From Tsuneonella sp. CC-YZS046 (lineage in GTDB: Bacteria > Pseudomonadota > Alphaproteobacteria > Sphingomonadales > Sphingomonadaceae): DNA of 64,000 nt. The position numbers and the translations under genes are program-made. Numbering within the stretch: position 1 is the stretch's first letter; every line of letters starts with the position of its first letter. Below the pieces are notes generated by a model. The model was given only the letters and a program-made list of their open reading frames with translations, ran no database searches and had not been told where the DNA came from. Shown here in pieces: positions 26,801 to 37,600 of the stretch. The stretch lies in NCBI RefSeq assembly GCF_035581365.1, contig NZ_CP141590.1:186001-250000 (forward strand). Direction: 5' to 3'.

Positions 26801-27328
26801 CTAAGGTATGCGGGCGATCAGCACATTCGTCTGTGGAGCGCCATTGGCCGCAATCTGCAGGATGTAGTCGCCCGGCTCGAGCGCAAAATCCACCATCTTG
26901 CGGATGCCGGTGCAGGCCGGTCCGTGACCATGCCCGGTGGAAACCGCCGCCTTGCCGTTCGCCACGATGTCGACCCACGCGCCGGAGCCCAGCGCCACGC
27001 GATAGGTTCCGGCCTCGGCAACCGAGAAGGCCACCATTCCCCCATGGCTGACCGATCCGCCGGGCTTCTCCGGGCGCAGCGCATACCGCACCTCGGGGGT
27101 CTGCAGCAGGGCGACGCGCGCCGCCTGCCCGACAGGAAGCGTTGCGGCCGCCAGATCGCGATCCCTGCCCGCCGCCTGCAGTTCGACCGGATTTTCCCAG
27201 GCGGCCAGCGGCCCATCCGGCTTCACCGGGGCGGTGCAGCTTTCCGGCGGTTTTTCCGTGGCGCCTGCTCCCATGGGAAGTCCCAGCGCCAATGCCGCGG
27301 CCATGAGGTGGGGATAGTTCTTGAGCAT
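26801..27328 (-). CDS. Small exported protein of unknown function, partner of the di-heme protein
   Basis: 175 aa with a signal peptide (LMAAALALGLPMGAGATE). The mature part contains only two cysteines (in ESCTAPV and PACTGIRK), a GHGHGPACTG stretch that could bind metal, and a predicted all-beta C-terminal part (GTYRVALGSGAWVDIVANG, then LEPGDYILQIA). It is too short and has too few cysteines to be classic MbnP. It is the first gene of a two-gene operon with the di-heme protein and divergent from the TonB receptor, so a periplasmic metal or ligand-binding role is plausible. Confidence 0.75.
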   Translation of the reverse strand: MLKNYPHLMAAALALGLPMGAGATEKPPESCTAPVKPDGPLAAWENPVELQAAGRDRDLAAATLPVGQAARVALLQTPEVRYALRPEKPGGSVSHGGMVAFSVAEAGTYRVALGSGAWVDIVANGKAAVSTGHGHGPACTGIRKMVDFALEPGDYILQIAANGAPQTNVLIARIP

Positions 27329-27349
27329 GGGAGATATGTGTCCTTGGCA

Positions 27350-27373
27350 AGCTATATTTCTGTAAATATAGCT
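27350..27373. promoter_or_regulatory. Perfect palindrome resembling a ModE (Mo-box) site
   Basis: AGCTATATTT-CTGT-AAATATAGCT, a 10-base perfect inverted repeat with a four-base spacer, in the 85-base gap between the divergent small exported protein and TonB receptor genes. The TATAT-type half-sites recall ModE operators. It is a strong AT-rich dyad in a GC-rich genome and is placed so that one bound dimer would control both directions. A ModE-like gene is encoded nearby. Confidence 0.75.
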
Positions 27374-27413
27374 TCGTGCATTCATCGACAACCGCTTTCC
27401 CGGGGGGCTTTCC

Positions 27414-29468
27414 ATGCATCGTTCGAGTTTCCTTGTGGCGGCCTTGTCGGCCTCTCTCGCCGCTCCGGCATTCGCCGCCGATGCGCCCGAGCAGGGCGAA
27501 GCGGCGGGAACCTTCACGCTCGGCCAGATCGTCGTCACCGGCCAGCGGCCGGAAAGCATCGCGGTGACCGGCGAAACCATGACCGCGCAGGCGATCGAAG
27601 CCTTCAACCGCAACCATCTCGACGATGCGGTGAATCTGATGCCGGGCGTCAGCAGTTCGAACAGCGGCGGATCGCGCAACGAGCGGCTGATCTTCGTGCG
27701 CGGGTTCGACCGGTTCCAGGTGCCGATCTCCATCGACGGCATCCGCGTCTATCTGCCCTACGACAACCGGCTGGATTATGGCCGCTTCCTCACCGCCGAC
27801 GTGGCCGAGATCCAGGTGGCCAAGGGCTATGCCTCGGTGCTGGACGGGCCGGGCGCGATGGGCGGCGCGATCAACCTCGTCACCCGCAAGCCCGCCAGGG
27901 AGATCGAGGTCGAGGCGCGCGGCACGCTGGAGCTTGACCGGGACGCGGACTATGCCGGCTACAACGCCTTCGCCCTGCTCGGCACCCGGCAGGACCAGTG
28001 GTATGCGCAGGCCAGCTACGCCCGTACCTTCCGCGACCATTGGGACCTGCCCGGGGGCTTCACCCCCACCGCCATCGAGGATGGCGGGGAACGGGAGTTC
28101 AGCCGCACCCGGGACTGGCGGGTCAACGCCAAGCTGGGCTTCACGCCCAACGCCACCGACGAATATTCGATCAGCTACACCCGCCAGGAAGGATCGAAGA
28201 ACGCGCCGCTGCACGTCACCAATCCCCAGGCCCAGGCCTGGAGCTGGCCCTACTGGAACATCGAGAGCATCTATTTCCTCTCCACCACCGCGATCACCGA
28301 CGATCTGAGGCTCAAGACGCGGCTCTATCGCAACACCTTCGACAATCTGCTGCGCGGCTTCGACGACCATACCCAGACGACCCAGACCCTTCCGGCCGGG
28401 CGCGTGTTCAACAGCTGGTATGACGATGAGGCCTATGGCGGCTCGGTCCAGCTCGACTATGCGGCGGGGGGCAACCGCCTGAGCCTCGCCTTCCATTACC
28501 GGCGCGACGAGCATGTGGAATATTCGCAGGTATTCCCCACCGGCTTCATCGAGCCGCCGCAGAAAAGCGCCGAGGATACCTACAGCATCGCGATCGAGGA
28601 CCGGCTGCAGCTCACCCCCGCGCTCAGCCTGACGGCGGGCTTCAGCTATGACTGGCGCGACCTGCGCCAGTCGGACGAATTCACTCTCAACGGCGCGCGC
28701 AATGGCGGCACGCTGTTCGGCTATCCGCTGGTCGACGCCGATACGTGGAACGCGCAGGGGCGGCTGGAATGGACGCCGGACGCGGATACATCGGCCCACT
28801 TCAGCCTGTCCTCGCGCACCCGCTTCCCCAGCCTGTTCGAGCGCTTCAGCTCCCGCTTCGGCGGCGCCACCTCCAACCCCGACCTCAAGGCCGAGCGGGC
28901 CACCAACCTCGAACTGGGCGGATCGAAGCGGTTCGGCGCGGTCCGGGTGGAAGGCAATGCCTTCTATTCCTGGCTGGACGATGCGATCGTCTCGTTCCCT
29001 TTCATCTTCAACGATACTTCGGTCAGCCAGAGCCGCAATGTCGGCAAGGGCGAATATTACGGAGTCGAGCTGGCGGTGAGCGCCCAGGCGAGCGACGCGT
29101 TGAGCCTGGGGGCGAACTACACCTGGACCGAGCGCGATTTCACCGATCCCAGCGTTCCGGCCTTCGAAGCGACCGGCGTGCCCCGGCACAAGGCGTTTGC
29201 CTGGCTGGAATGGAAGCCGGCCGGGCGGTTGAGCATCCTGCCCTCGGTGGAGATCGCCTCCGACCGCTGGACCGTGAACACCGCGGGCACGCGCTATTAT
29301 CGCACCGGCGCCTATGTGCAGGCCAACCTCCGGCTGGATTACGAGGCGATCGACGGCGTGGTCCTCGGCGCGGGCGTGCGCAATGCCTTCGACGACAGCT
29401 ACACGCTGACCGACGGCTTCCCCGAGGCGGGACGGAGCTTCTTCCTCTCGGCGCGGGCGCGGTATTAG
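27414..29468 (+). CDS. TonB-dependent outer-membrane receptor, probable metal or metallophore type
   Basis: 684 aa. A signal peptide (cleavage near AFAADA), TonB-box-like GQIVVTGQRP, a plug with FVRGFDRFQVPISIDGIRVY and KGYASVLDGPGAMGGAINLVTRKP, and a barrel ending SFFLSARARY. The plug resembles the BtuB/OprC class of metal-cofactor receptors more than the sphingomonad catabolic class seen at 11.1 kb. GGGGGG precedes the ATG. It is divergent from the exported protein/di-heme pair and shares its palindrome, so uptake of a metal, oxyanion complex or metallophore is the best guess. Confidence 0.9.
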   Translation: MHRSSFLVAALSASLAAPAFAADAPEQGEAAGTFTLGQIVVTGQRPESIAVTGETMTAQAIEAFNRNHLDDAVNLMPGVSSSNSGGSRNERLIFVRGFDRFQVPISIDGIRVYLPYDNRLDYGRFLTADVAEIQVAKGYASVLDGPGAMGGAINLVTRKPAREIEVEARGTLELDRDADYAGYNAFALLGTRQDQWYAQASYARTFRDHWDLPGGFTPTAIEDGGEREFSRTRDWRVNAKLGFTPNATDEYSISYTRQEGSKNAPLHVTNPQAQAWSWPYWNIESIYFLSTTAITDDLRLKTRLYRNTFDNLLRGFDDHTQTTQTLPAGRVFNSWYDDEAYGGSVQLDYAAGGNRLSLAFHYRRDEHVEYSQVFPTGFIEPPQKSAEDTYSIAIEDRLQLTPALSLTAGFSYDWRDLRQSDEFTLNGARNGGTLFGYPLVDADTWNAQGRLEWTPDADTSAHFSLSSRTRFPSLFERFSSRFGGATSNPDLKAERATNLELGGSKRFGAVRVEGNAFYSWLDDAIVSFPFIFNDTSVSQSRNVGKGEYYGVELAVSAQASDALSLGANYTWTERDFTDPSVPAFEATGVPRHKAFAWLEWKPAGRLSILPSVEIASDRWTVNTAGTRYYRTGAYVQANLRLDYEAIDGVVLGAGVRNAFDDSYTLTDGFPEAGRSFFLSARARY

Positions 29469-29912
29469 GCATTTCCCGGCTGGCATGAACTGGGGCGGCT
29501 TTTTCATCCCGCGCTCTTCGTCATTCCCGCGACCCGGCAGGGCGGCGAAGCCAATGCGGGAACCCACCAGCGGTTGACGCAGAACGCGGAAAATGTGCAT
29601 TTCGATCTGGGCGGTCCGCGTGCCATATCCGCGCGATAAACCGTTCTTCCATCGCTGTCGGCCCGCGTCTTTCCGTGTGACCTTTCGCGCGGCCCCGTTT
29701 CGGCCTGTCCGAATGCGCCTGTTGCCGGGCCAGTAGGGGGCATGGGATGCTCTGTGCGCCATCCCTCAGGATAAGGCAGATTTGCGTGATGTAGGAAAGG
29801 AGAAGGGCCTGCTCCCAACCCCTCTTGCATATTCTCATTTACGCCCTTGGCTTGGAATGCGAAGAAGCCCAACGTCTGAAAAAGGGGTTTTTGGGGTTAC
29901 GGGCAGCAGCGA
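29469..29912. other. Intergenic region between TonB receptor and aquaporin-like gene
   Basis: This 444-base gap lies between the convergent receptor and arsenic-operon genes. Open frames exist on both strands, but their translations look random (rich in Pro, Arg and Trp, with no recognisable motif) and I do not support a gene. I see no clear intrinsic terminator. It may be decayed DNA at the junction of two acquired blocks. Confidence 0.5.
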
Positions 29913-30572
29913 TCATTCTGCCGGAGCATTCGCGAAAAGCGCTTTTCCTGCCTGATAAGCGAGCAAGGCTCCCAGGAATTGTGAGGCAATGAAGCCAAAA
30001 AGCGAAAGCGGAGAAATTCCTGCGAAACTGTTGCTCATGGATCGGGCGATTGTAATGGCCGGGTTGGCGAAGCTGGTGGATGAAGTGAACCAGTATGCCG
30101 CGCAGATGTAGAGGGCCACGGTCGCGGGCGCCATCCGGGGGCGAGACTTCGATGTGCCCAGGATCGTGAAAACCAGACCGAATGTGGCCACGCCCTCCCC
30201 GATCCATTGGCCAGGGCCGGTGCGTATCCTCTCGGAAAGCTGGATGATCGCCAGATCAAACATCGCGTGCGAGGCCCAGACGCCGAGAACGCCACCCGCC
30301 AGTTGGGCAGTGATATAAAGCAGGGCGGACCCGGCCTCGATCTCACCGCGCAGCCGGGCTACCATCGTCACCACCGGATTGAAATGCGCGCCCGAGATCG
30401 GCCCCAATATCGTGATGAGGACGAACAGGATTGCGCCCGTGGCCAGCGTGTTGCAGAGCAATGTTATCGCGACGTTTCCGCCCGCAAGCCGTTCGGCCAT
30501 GATGCCGGAGCCGATGACAGTGGCGAAGAGGAAAAAGCAACCGACCGCCTCCCCGCCGAGCCGTTGCGCCAT
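29913..30572 (-). CDS. MIP-family channel, AqpS-like (arsenic operon)
   Basis: About 219 aa with six hydrophobic segments and the two half-helices of aquaglyceroporins: HFNPVV in the first half (an NPV variant of NPA) and FANPAI in the second. It is third in an arsR-arsC-aqp operon, as in rhizobial AqpS operons, where the channel lets arsenite formed by ArsC flow out of the cell. The ATG at 30572 is used; a TTG at 30584 overlapping the arsC stop is an alternative. No ArsB or Acr3 pump is encoded here. Confidence 0.88.
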   Translation of the reverse strand: MAQRLGGEAVGCFFLFATVIGSGIMAERLAGGNVAITLLCNTLATGAILFVLITILGPISGAHFNPVVTMVARLRGEIEAGSALLYITAQLAGGVLGVWASHAMFDLAIIQLSERIRTGPGQWIGEGVATFGLVFTILGTSKSRPRMAPATVALYICAAYWFTSSTSFANPAITIARSMSNSFAGISPLSLFGFIASQFLGALLAYQAGKALFANAPAE

Positions 30573-30580
30573 GCTTCGGC

Positions 30581-31096
30581 TCAAGTGAGAGCCTTTCCGG
30601 TCGCACCCGCGCTTGTGCCGATCTCCTTGAGCTTGCGCGCGGTGGCCATCTTGTCGAGGGTATCGAGCGGCAGCGACAGGAAGAGGCCGATCCGCTGGCG
30701 TAGATATCGCAAGGCCTGCATAAAGGCTTCTCGCTGGCCTTCGCCCTCTACCGCCGCCGGGTCTTCGATACCCCAATGCGCTGTCATCGGGTGGCCGAGC
30801 CACACCGGGCAGGCTTCACCCGCCGCATTGTCGCAGACGGTGAAGATGAAGTCGAACACCGGCGTATCTGGTCCGGCAAATTCGCCCCAACCTTTCGAGT
30901 GCAAGCCCTCGGTCGGGAAGCCGAACCCGGAAAGCACTTCCAAAGCCATCGGATGCACCGTCCCCCTGGGCTGGCTCCCGGCGCTGAAGGCACGGAAGCG
31001 GCCCTTGCCGTCATGGTTCAGCAGAGCCTCGGCAAGGATCGAGCGAGCGCTGTTGCCCGTGCAGAGGAAAAGCACGTTGTAGGTTTTGCCGATCAT
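30581..31096 (-). CDS. arsC: Arsenate reductase, low-molecular-weight phosphatase type
   Basis: 171 aa. The N-terminal P-loop LFLCTGNSARS is the CX5R catalytic site of thioredoxin-coupled ArsC and LMW tyrosine phosphatases. The redox cysteines lie in FTVCDNAAGEACPVWLGHP, and the general acid region is near GIEDPAAVEG. It reduces arsenate to arsenite in the cytoplasm. About 30 residues extend past the usual end (LDTLDKMATARKLKEIGTSA). It lies between arsR and the aquaporin-like gene. Confidence 0.93.
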   Translation of the reverse strand: MIGKTYNVLFLCTGNSARSILAEALLNHDGKGRFRAFSAGSQPRGTVHPMALEVLSGFGFPTEGLHSKGWGEFAGPDTPVFDFIFTVCDNAAGEACPVWLGHPMTAHWGIEDPAAVEGEGQREAFMQALRYLRQRIGLFLSLPLDTLDKMATARKLKEIGTSAGATGKALT

Positions 31097-31108
31097 TCAA
31101 TTTCTCCG

Positions 31109-31435
31109 TCAGCAGCGCAGTTCATCGAAGAGCGGTTCGCACAGCTCCGCTCGCCCGCCGCAGCAGTCTTTGGCCAGAAAGACGAGCAGTCCGCGCAGGC
31201 GGGATATGTCGGCGCGATATTGGATGACGCGGCTGCGACGCTCCGGGACAACGAGGTTAGCGCGAGCGAGAGTGGCAAGGTGGGTTGAAAGGGTGTTTGG
31301 CGGGACATCCAATGCGCGCGCGATCTCACCGGCGGGAAGCCCTTCCGGTTCGTGCTTCACCAGGAGCCGGAAGGTGTCCAGGCGGGTCTGCTGGGAGAGC
31401 GCCGCCAAGGTTTCGAGAGCTTCTAATTTATCCAT
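31109..31435 (-). CDS. arsR: ArsR-family arsenic-responsive repressor
   Basis: 108 aa from ATG 31435. The winged helix includes LPAGEIARALDVPPNTLSTH and LARANLVVPERRSR. The cysteine pattern is not the ELCVCDL of plasmid R773. Instead Cys91-Cys92 and Cys99 lie near the C-terminus (KDCCGGRAELCEPL), similar to the Acidithiobacillus-type ArsR whose arsenite site is C-terminal; Cys108 is the last residue. It is first in the arsR-arsC-aqp operon and divergent from the RHS gene. Confidence 0.92.
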   Translation of the reverse strand: MDKLEALETLAALSQQTRLDTFRLLVKHEPEGLPAGEIARALDVPPNTLSTHLATLARANLVVPERRSRVIQYRADISRLRGLLVFLAKDCCGGRAELCEPLFDELRC

Positions 31436-31445
31436 GATTCGGGAA

Positions 31446-31465
31446 TTATCGAAATATAGAGATAA
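31446..31465. promoter_or_regulatory. Candidate ArsR operator
   Basis: TTATC-N10-GATAA, a short dyad 10 bases upstream of the arsR start codon in an AT-rich patch. Its position fits an autorepressor site overlapping the promoter. Confidence 0.45.
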
Positions 31466-31612
31466 GCGCAAGTACCGGGAGCATCTCTTCGGATAACCGC
31501 CGCGCCGGCGAAAGAAATTTCGCGCCCCGGCTAAACTTTCTCCCGCCTCGTCGGATCATACCTGCGGAAGCGCGTGCTTCCTTGGTCGGTCAGTCAAGCG
31601 GGGCAGGGCGGA

Positions 31613-34600
31613 ATGGTTGCGATTTTCACGGGTGCGGGTGCCGGTTTCACGCGGGGTTCCGCGAATATTCTCGGCGGCGCCGGGCAGCTGGGCGGGGTTC
31701 TGCTGGGCCGTGGCGGGGAAAATGTCGCTGTCAATGCGGCGACCGGCAACCTGCTGATCCACCATCAGGACGAATTCCTGGTGGGCCGTGGCCCGGACGT
31801 GGGGATCGCGCGGACCTACAACAGCATCGCCGACGCGGCCGATGGCGACAATGGCGATCAGTGGCAGCAGAGCACGACCCGGCGTGTCTTCGGCCTGACC
31901 GGAACCGTCAACACCGCGGGCAGCACGATCAGCCGCCTGGGGGCCGATGGCGCCGTGGTCGTCTATGGCTGGAACGAGGGGCGCGCGGCCTATGTCACGA
32001 CCGAGGGCGATGGCGCGCACGACCAGCTTACCTTCTCCGATGATGTATGGACCTGGCGCGACGGCGGCACGCAAGCGACCGAAAGCTATGCCGCGCATGG
32101 CGCCGACAACTGGCGCATCGCCACGGCGAGCGACATCGACGGAAACACCCTGAGCTGGAGCTATGCCGGGGACAAGCTCGACAAGGTGACGACGGCCGAC
32201 GGCGGATGGGTGCAATATGTCTGGTCGGGCAACAATATTTCCCAGATAGTCACCGGCTATACCAACCTCGCGACGCAGGCTTCCAGCACGCTGACCCGCA
32301 CCCGCTATGCCTATGACGCCAGCGACCGGCTGATCCTGGTCACCACCGATCTGTCGCCGGAGAACAACTCGGTCGCCGACGGCAAGGTCTATACCGTCAG
32401 CTACACTTATGCTGGCGCCAGCAACCGGGTCGCATCCATTACGCAGACCGATGGATCGCAACTTGCCATCGCTTATGACGCCAATGGCCGGGTGCAGACG
32501 CTGACGCAGACCGTCGCGTCCGGCGATACCCGCGTCACCACCCTGTCCTATGGCGCGGGCCTGACCGACATCACCGGCCCGGACGGGCAGGTGATGCGGC
32601 TGGATTACGATGGCTTCAACCGCCTCACCAGGATCGTCGCGCCACCGGCCCAGACCGGGGCCGCCGCGCAGCAGGTCCAGTTCTCCTACGATGCCCATGG
32701 GAACGTGGCGAGCGTGACCGATGGCAATGGCGAGACGACCACCTATCAGTATGACGCGAACGGGAACGTCACCTACATTGCCGATGCCAATAGCAATGCG
32801 GTGCAGAAGACCTATGACGGGGCCAACCGCCTGATTACCGAGTTCGCCTACGGGTCGGACGAAAGCGGGCCGAGTTCCGCGCAATATGCGCAATACGCCT
32901 ACGATGCCGAGGGTCATCTGCGCTACGCCGTAAACGGCGCGGGCCAGGTCACGGAATATGAATATACCGCCGCCGGCGAGCTGGCGCGGACGGTCGAATA
33001 TCCGGCCCATCCCTATCCGGTCGGCCCCGCGCCGATCGACGAAGCAGGGATGGATGCATGGATGGCCGGCCTGGGCGACCTGAAAACCGCCAAGGTCACC
33101 GAATATGCCTATGACGCCCGTGGCGGCCTGATCTCCACCCGGGCGTTCCGGTTCGCGGATGCATCGGGCGCGGGCGATCCGGGGCGTTCATCCACGCGCG
33201 CCCATTTCACCTATGACCAGTCGGGCCGGCTGCTTTCCCGGCACAATGAAGGCGAGAATGCGGAAAGTTTCGTCTATGACGGAATGGGGCGGCTGGTCGC
33301 CTCCACCGATCTCGCGGGTGGCGCCACGACAATCGTGTTCAACGATGCGGCGCTCAAGACCACCGTCACCACCGCCTCGGGCTACACCAGCGTCTCCACC
33401 TACAACCGCGCGGGCGAGCTTGTCAGCAGGCTCGACAGCGGTGCGCATACCGTCGGCGGCAACACCACCTATGCCTATGACAAGAACGGGCAGTTGCGGG
33501 TCGTCACCGACGCCACCGGGCGCAAGAGCTATTTCGTCTACGACCGGGCGGGGCGCAAGGTGGCGGACGTCAATCATCTCGGCGAGATGGTCGAATATCG
33601 CTACGACAAGGCGGACCGGGTGGTCGCCACGGCCCGATACACCACCGTTCTGGATGCGGGCGATCTGGCGCTGCTCTCGAACCCGGACAGCGGCGTCCAG
33701 CTTTCCGCCATCCGCCCGGCGTCGAACGCGTCCGACCTGTGGAGCTGGACGGTCTATGACGATGGCGGCCGCGTCATCCAGGCCATCGCGGGCGACGGCA
33801 GCGTCGCCAGCTACGCCTATGACGGCTCCGACCGGCTGGTGCGGACCACGGCCTATTACAACCGGCTGAGCGCGGCGCAGCTCAACACTATCAGGAACAC
33901 GCCCCCTTCGGCGCCCGTGCTGCCTTCCGCCAACACCAGGGACGTGGTCTCGCGCCAGTTCTACAACAAGGCGGGCCAGCTTGTCGGGGTGCTGGATGGC
34001 GAAGGCTATCTGACCGAGCATGTCCATGACGCGGCCGGGCAGAAGGTCGAGGAAATCGCCTATGCCACGCGGACCGGCTCCACGCTGTGGAACTCCGGCA
34101 GCTTCTCGCAACTTCGCGCTTCGGCCACCTCGCCCAGCGCGACCGACGGCCACAGCTACTTCCTCTACAATGGGGCGGGGGAACTCACCTATGTCGTGAA
34201 CGCCCAGGGCGGAGTCACGTCTTTCGGCCGCAATTCCGCCGGCAAGCCGGCCGTCACGAAGCAATATGCCAATCTGATCGTGGCGTCGGAAATGACCTAT
34301 GAAAAGGTCAACGCCGCGATTTCCAATAATCCGGGCCAGGATCGATCCGAATCCAGGATCTACGATGCCACCGGGCGGGTGCGGTATATTGTGGATGGCG
34401 AGCAGCGCGTCACCGCCTATTCCTATGATGCGGCGGGGCGCGTGGTGAAAAGCGTGCAGTTCGCCGCGACCCTCAATATGGGCGCTGCTCTCGGGGCGCT
34501 GGACAATTGGTCCGCCGCCGCCGCGCAGGCCGATAATCCCGCCAATCGGATCACCCGCAACTGGTATAGCGAGCGGGGCGAGCTGCTCTACACGGTCGAT

Positions 34601-37600
34601 GGCGAAGGCTATGTGCGCGGCTTCGCCTATGATGCGGAAGGCCGCAAGATCGGCGAAACCGCCTGGCCCAACAAGGTCACGGTGACGGACGGCACCACGC
34701 TGTCGCAGATCGCGTCCTTCGCATCCGGTTCCGGCAGCCCGATCACGCTGAGCTACAGCTACGACAATGCCGGGCGGCTTCTCACCAGCACGGACGGCGA
34801 AGGCTTCGTCACCCGCCATGTCTACAATGCGCTGGGCCAGCTGAGCGATATCTATCGCGCGGACAACGTGGCCGGCGAGAAGGTCCGGACCCATTATGAA
34901 TATGACGGCGCGGGCCGGCTCGTGGCCGAATACCAGGCCTATGGCCAGCCCGGGCAGGTCGGCTCGTTCTATGCCTATGACGGGCTGGGCAACCGGATCA
35001 GCGCGACCGACGCCAACGGCAATGTCACGACCTACAGCTACGACGAAAGGGGCCTGCTGCTCACCGCGACCGACGCCAGAGGCGGGGTGCTGGCCTATGA
35101 ATACGACGGCTTCGGCAATGTGACGAAAGTGACCGATCCGCGCGGCAAATCCACCCGCACATTCTACGACAATCTCAGCCGGGTGATCGCCGTTCTCGAT
35201 CCGGAAAGCTATCTTACCAAGAATTTCTACAATGCGTTCGGCGAGATCAGGGAGATCCGCCAATACCAGAACGAGACGACCGATCCGGCGCAGCTGATCT
35301 TCGCTTCGCCCGAGGTCGAAAACGCGCTGGCGATCGAGATCGAGGAGACCAAGGCGGCGTTGTCCGCGGCGAAGATCCGCCGCAACGATTTGCGCGAAAA
35401 ACTCGAGGCAGTGCAGCCTGTGCTGGCCGCCGCGCTGGAAGCGCCGCTGCCCTTCCTGCAGGCTGAAATCGACCGGCTGAATATCGAACTCGCCGCATTG
35501 CAGGCCGAATATGATGCCCTGCCGCCCCATGGTTATTCCTCCGAGCGAGACGAGCTGGAAGACGACATCGAGGATGTCGAGCGCGATATCAGGCAGGTGG
35601 AAGGGCAGATCACGCGCTTCCAGAACGGGCAGGCTCTGACGTCGCTGGGGAACGAGATCGTCGCCCGTGGCGCGGGCGCGGCTTTCGCGAGTGCCTGGGC
35701 CGCATCGTTTCAACCCCTTGCCACAGCCGCGAATGCGCAACTCGCCATCGCGGAGGCGGAAATGGCGGTCGCGCTGGCCGACCCGCTTTCCTATCTCCAG
35801 CAAGCCCTGCAGGAGCTTGAATACAAGCTCGAGGGCTGGGTGAAGATGCCTTACAGCCAGTCGAGGGATAGGCGGATCAATGATGTCGAAGACCAGATCG
35901 CCGATCTGGAAGGCGAGATCGCGCGGGTCCAGAATGCTCAGCCGCTGAGCGATTTCGGCATAGCGCAGGTCGAAGCGCGGGTGGCGCGCATCACCGAACT
36001 CGATGCCTATGAGGATATGCTGGCGGGGCAGCTCGCTGTCCTCGAAGCCAATCTTGCGGCCGCGCAAGCCGATCTCGATGCGGCGCGGCAGATTGCGGTG
36101 AATGCCGCGCTTTCCAGCAGCGGGCTGGCCGCGGTATCCTATCTCCAGAACCACAAGGCCGATCTGCAGGATCAGCTCGCCAGGCTGCAGGCGAAGCGGC
36201 AGAAAGCCACATCCAGCCAGACGCGGGACGCGCTCGATGCCCAGATCAACGCGATGCAGAATAACATCAGCGCGGTTCAGGCCGAGATCAATCGGGCGCA
36301 GAACAATCAGGCTCTTACCGCATTAGGCCTCGGCATCGTCGATGCGGAATTCCTGCATTCCGCCAAGCTCCGGGTGCTTGCCGACCAGTTGAATGCGGCC
36401 TTGCTGCAGCCGCTGCCATATTTGCAGACCCGGCTTGCGGCGACGAGCGCGGATCTGGTTTTGCGGCAGGCCGAATATGACGCCATGCCGTCCTACCCGG
36501 CCACGCTGGAACGGCGCCTGCTTTCCATCGAGATCCAGGTTCTCGAAGATGAAGTGGATGCGCTGGAAAGCGAGATACAGCGGGTTCAGAACGGGCAATC
36601 CCTTACCTCGCTGAGCACGAAGACCGTCAACAAGGCGTTCGATCAGCAGGCCAGCCTTATCGCGAACGAAGATGCCGATGTGCTAGGCGAGGGGCTCCAA
36701 GTGATCGACGCCGCCAAGGCGGCTGTGCTGGCCAATCCACTTCCTCATCTCCGGGCCTATCGCGATGAACTGGTGGCGCAACGCAACGCCTTGCAGGTCC
36801 AAAGGAATGCGGCCCCATTCGGATCGTATGAGTGGTATGCGCTGGGCCAGCAAATCAATGCGCTGAATGAGCCGATCGGCGATGTAGACGATGAAATTCG
36901 CGATATTCAAATTTTCAATCAGCCGCTTTCGCAAACCGGCATCGCAATCATCGAAAGTTCTTTCGAGGAATTATATGTTCCTTTTCAGGCTGTCGCAGAC
37001 TTCCAGGCGATAGTGGATGCTCGTGCGCTGGATGTTGCCGCTGCCCCCAAGGTCTCCCTCGATGAATGGCTGGCCGATCCGGAATCCGCGTTCGAAACTC
37101 TACAAGCCTATCTCGCGGCCGATCTGGCCAAGCTTGAACAGGAATATGAAGACAATTGGCATTATAACGGGCATGGATATAACGGGCCTGGCGGGTCCGA
37201 GATGGAACAAAGAATAGAAGAACTAGAGCGCTATATAGAATACGTTGATTTGCAAATTTTCAGAGTATTGGGTGGGAGGCTGGAAAACTTCCTTCCGGTC
37301 CATCTCCAGTCCCTGAATCAGGATCTGTCCGAACTGCAAGGTGAGTTTGCCTCCACACATCAGAATCAGTCGAACACCCGGGATCTTCTGCAGCGGCAGA
37401 TCACTTTGGTTCAGGCAAGGATTGCGCAGGTCGAAGCCGATATTCAGCAAGGTACGGCTGGCGATGCGCTGAGCTATCTGGAACTATATCTCGACACGCT
37501 CACCGCGAGCCGCGCCGCCACGCAACAGCAGTATAATCAGACACCCCAGCATCAGACCAGCACGCGCGCCAATCTGAACCGCCAGATTCAGGCCTATGAC

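Noticed and set aside
25815-29762. A 1,315-codon open frame on the minus strand
   Set aside because: Only its last ~322 codons are the di-heme protein. The rest is antisense to the TonB receptor and runs across the small exported protein in another frame; its translation lacks recognisable domains there.
29504-29872. A 122-codon minus-strand frame between the receptor and arsenic genes
   Set aside because: The translation is rich in Pro, Arg and Trp with no motif, overlapping frames look equally good, and no ribosome site is evident.
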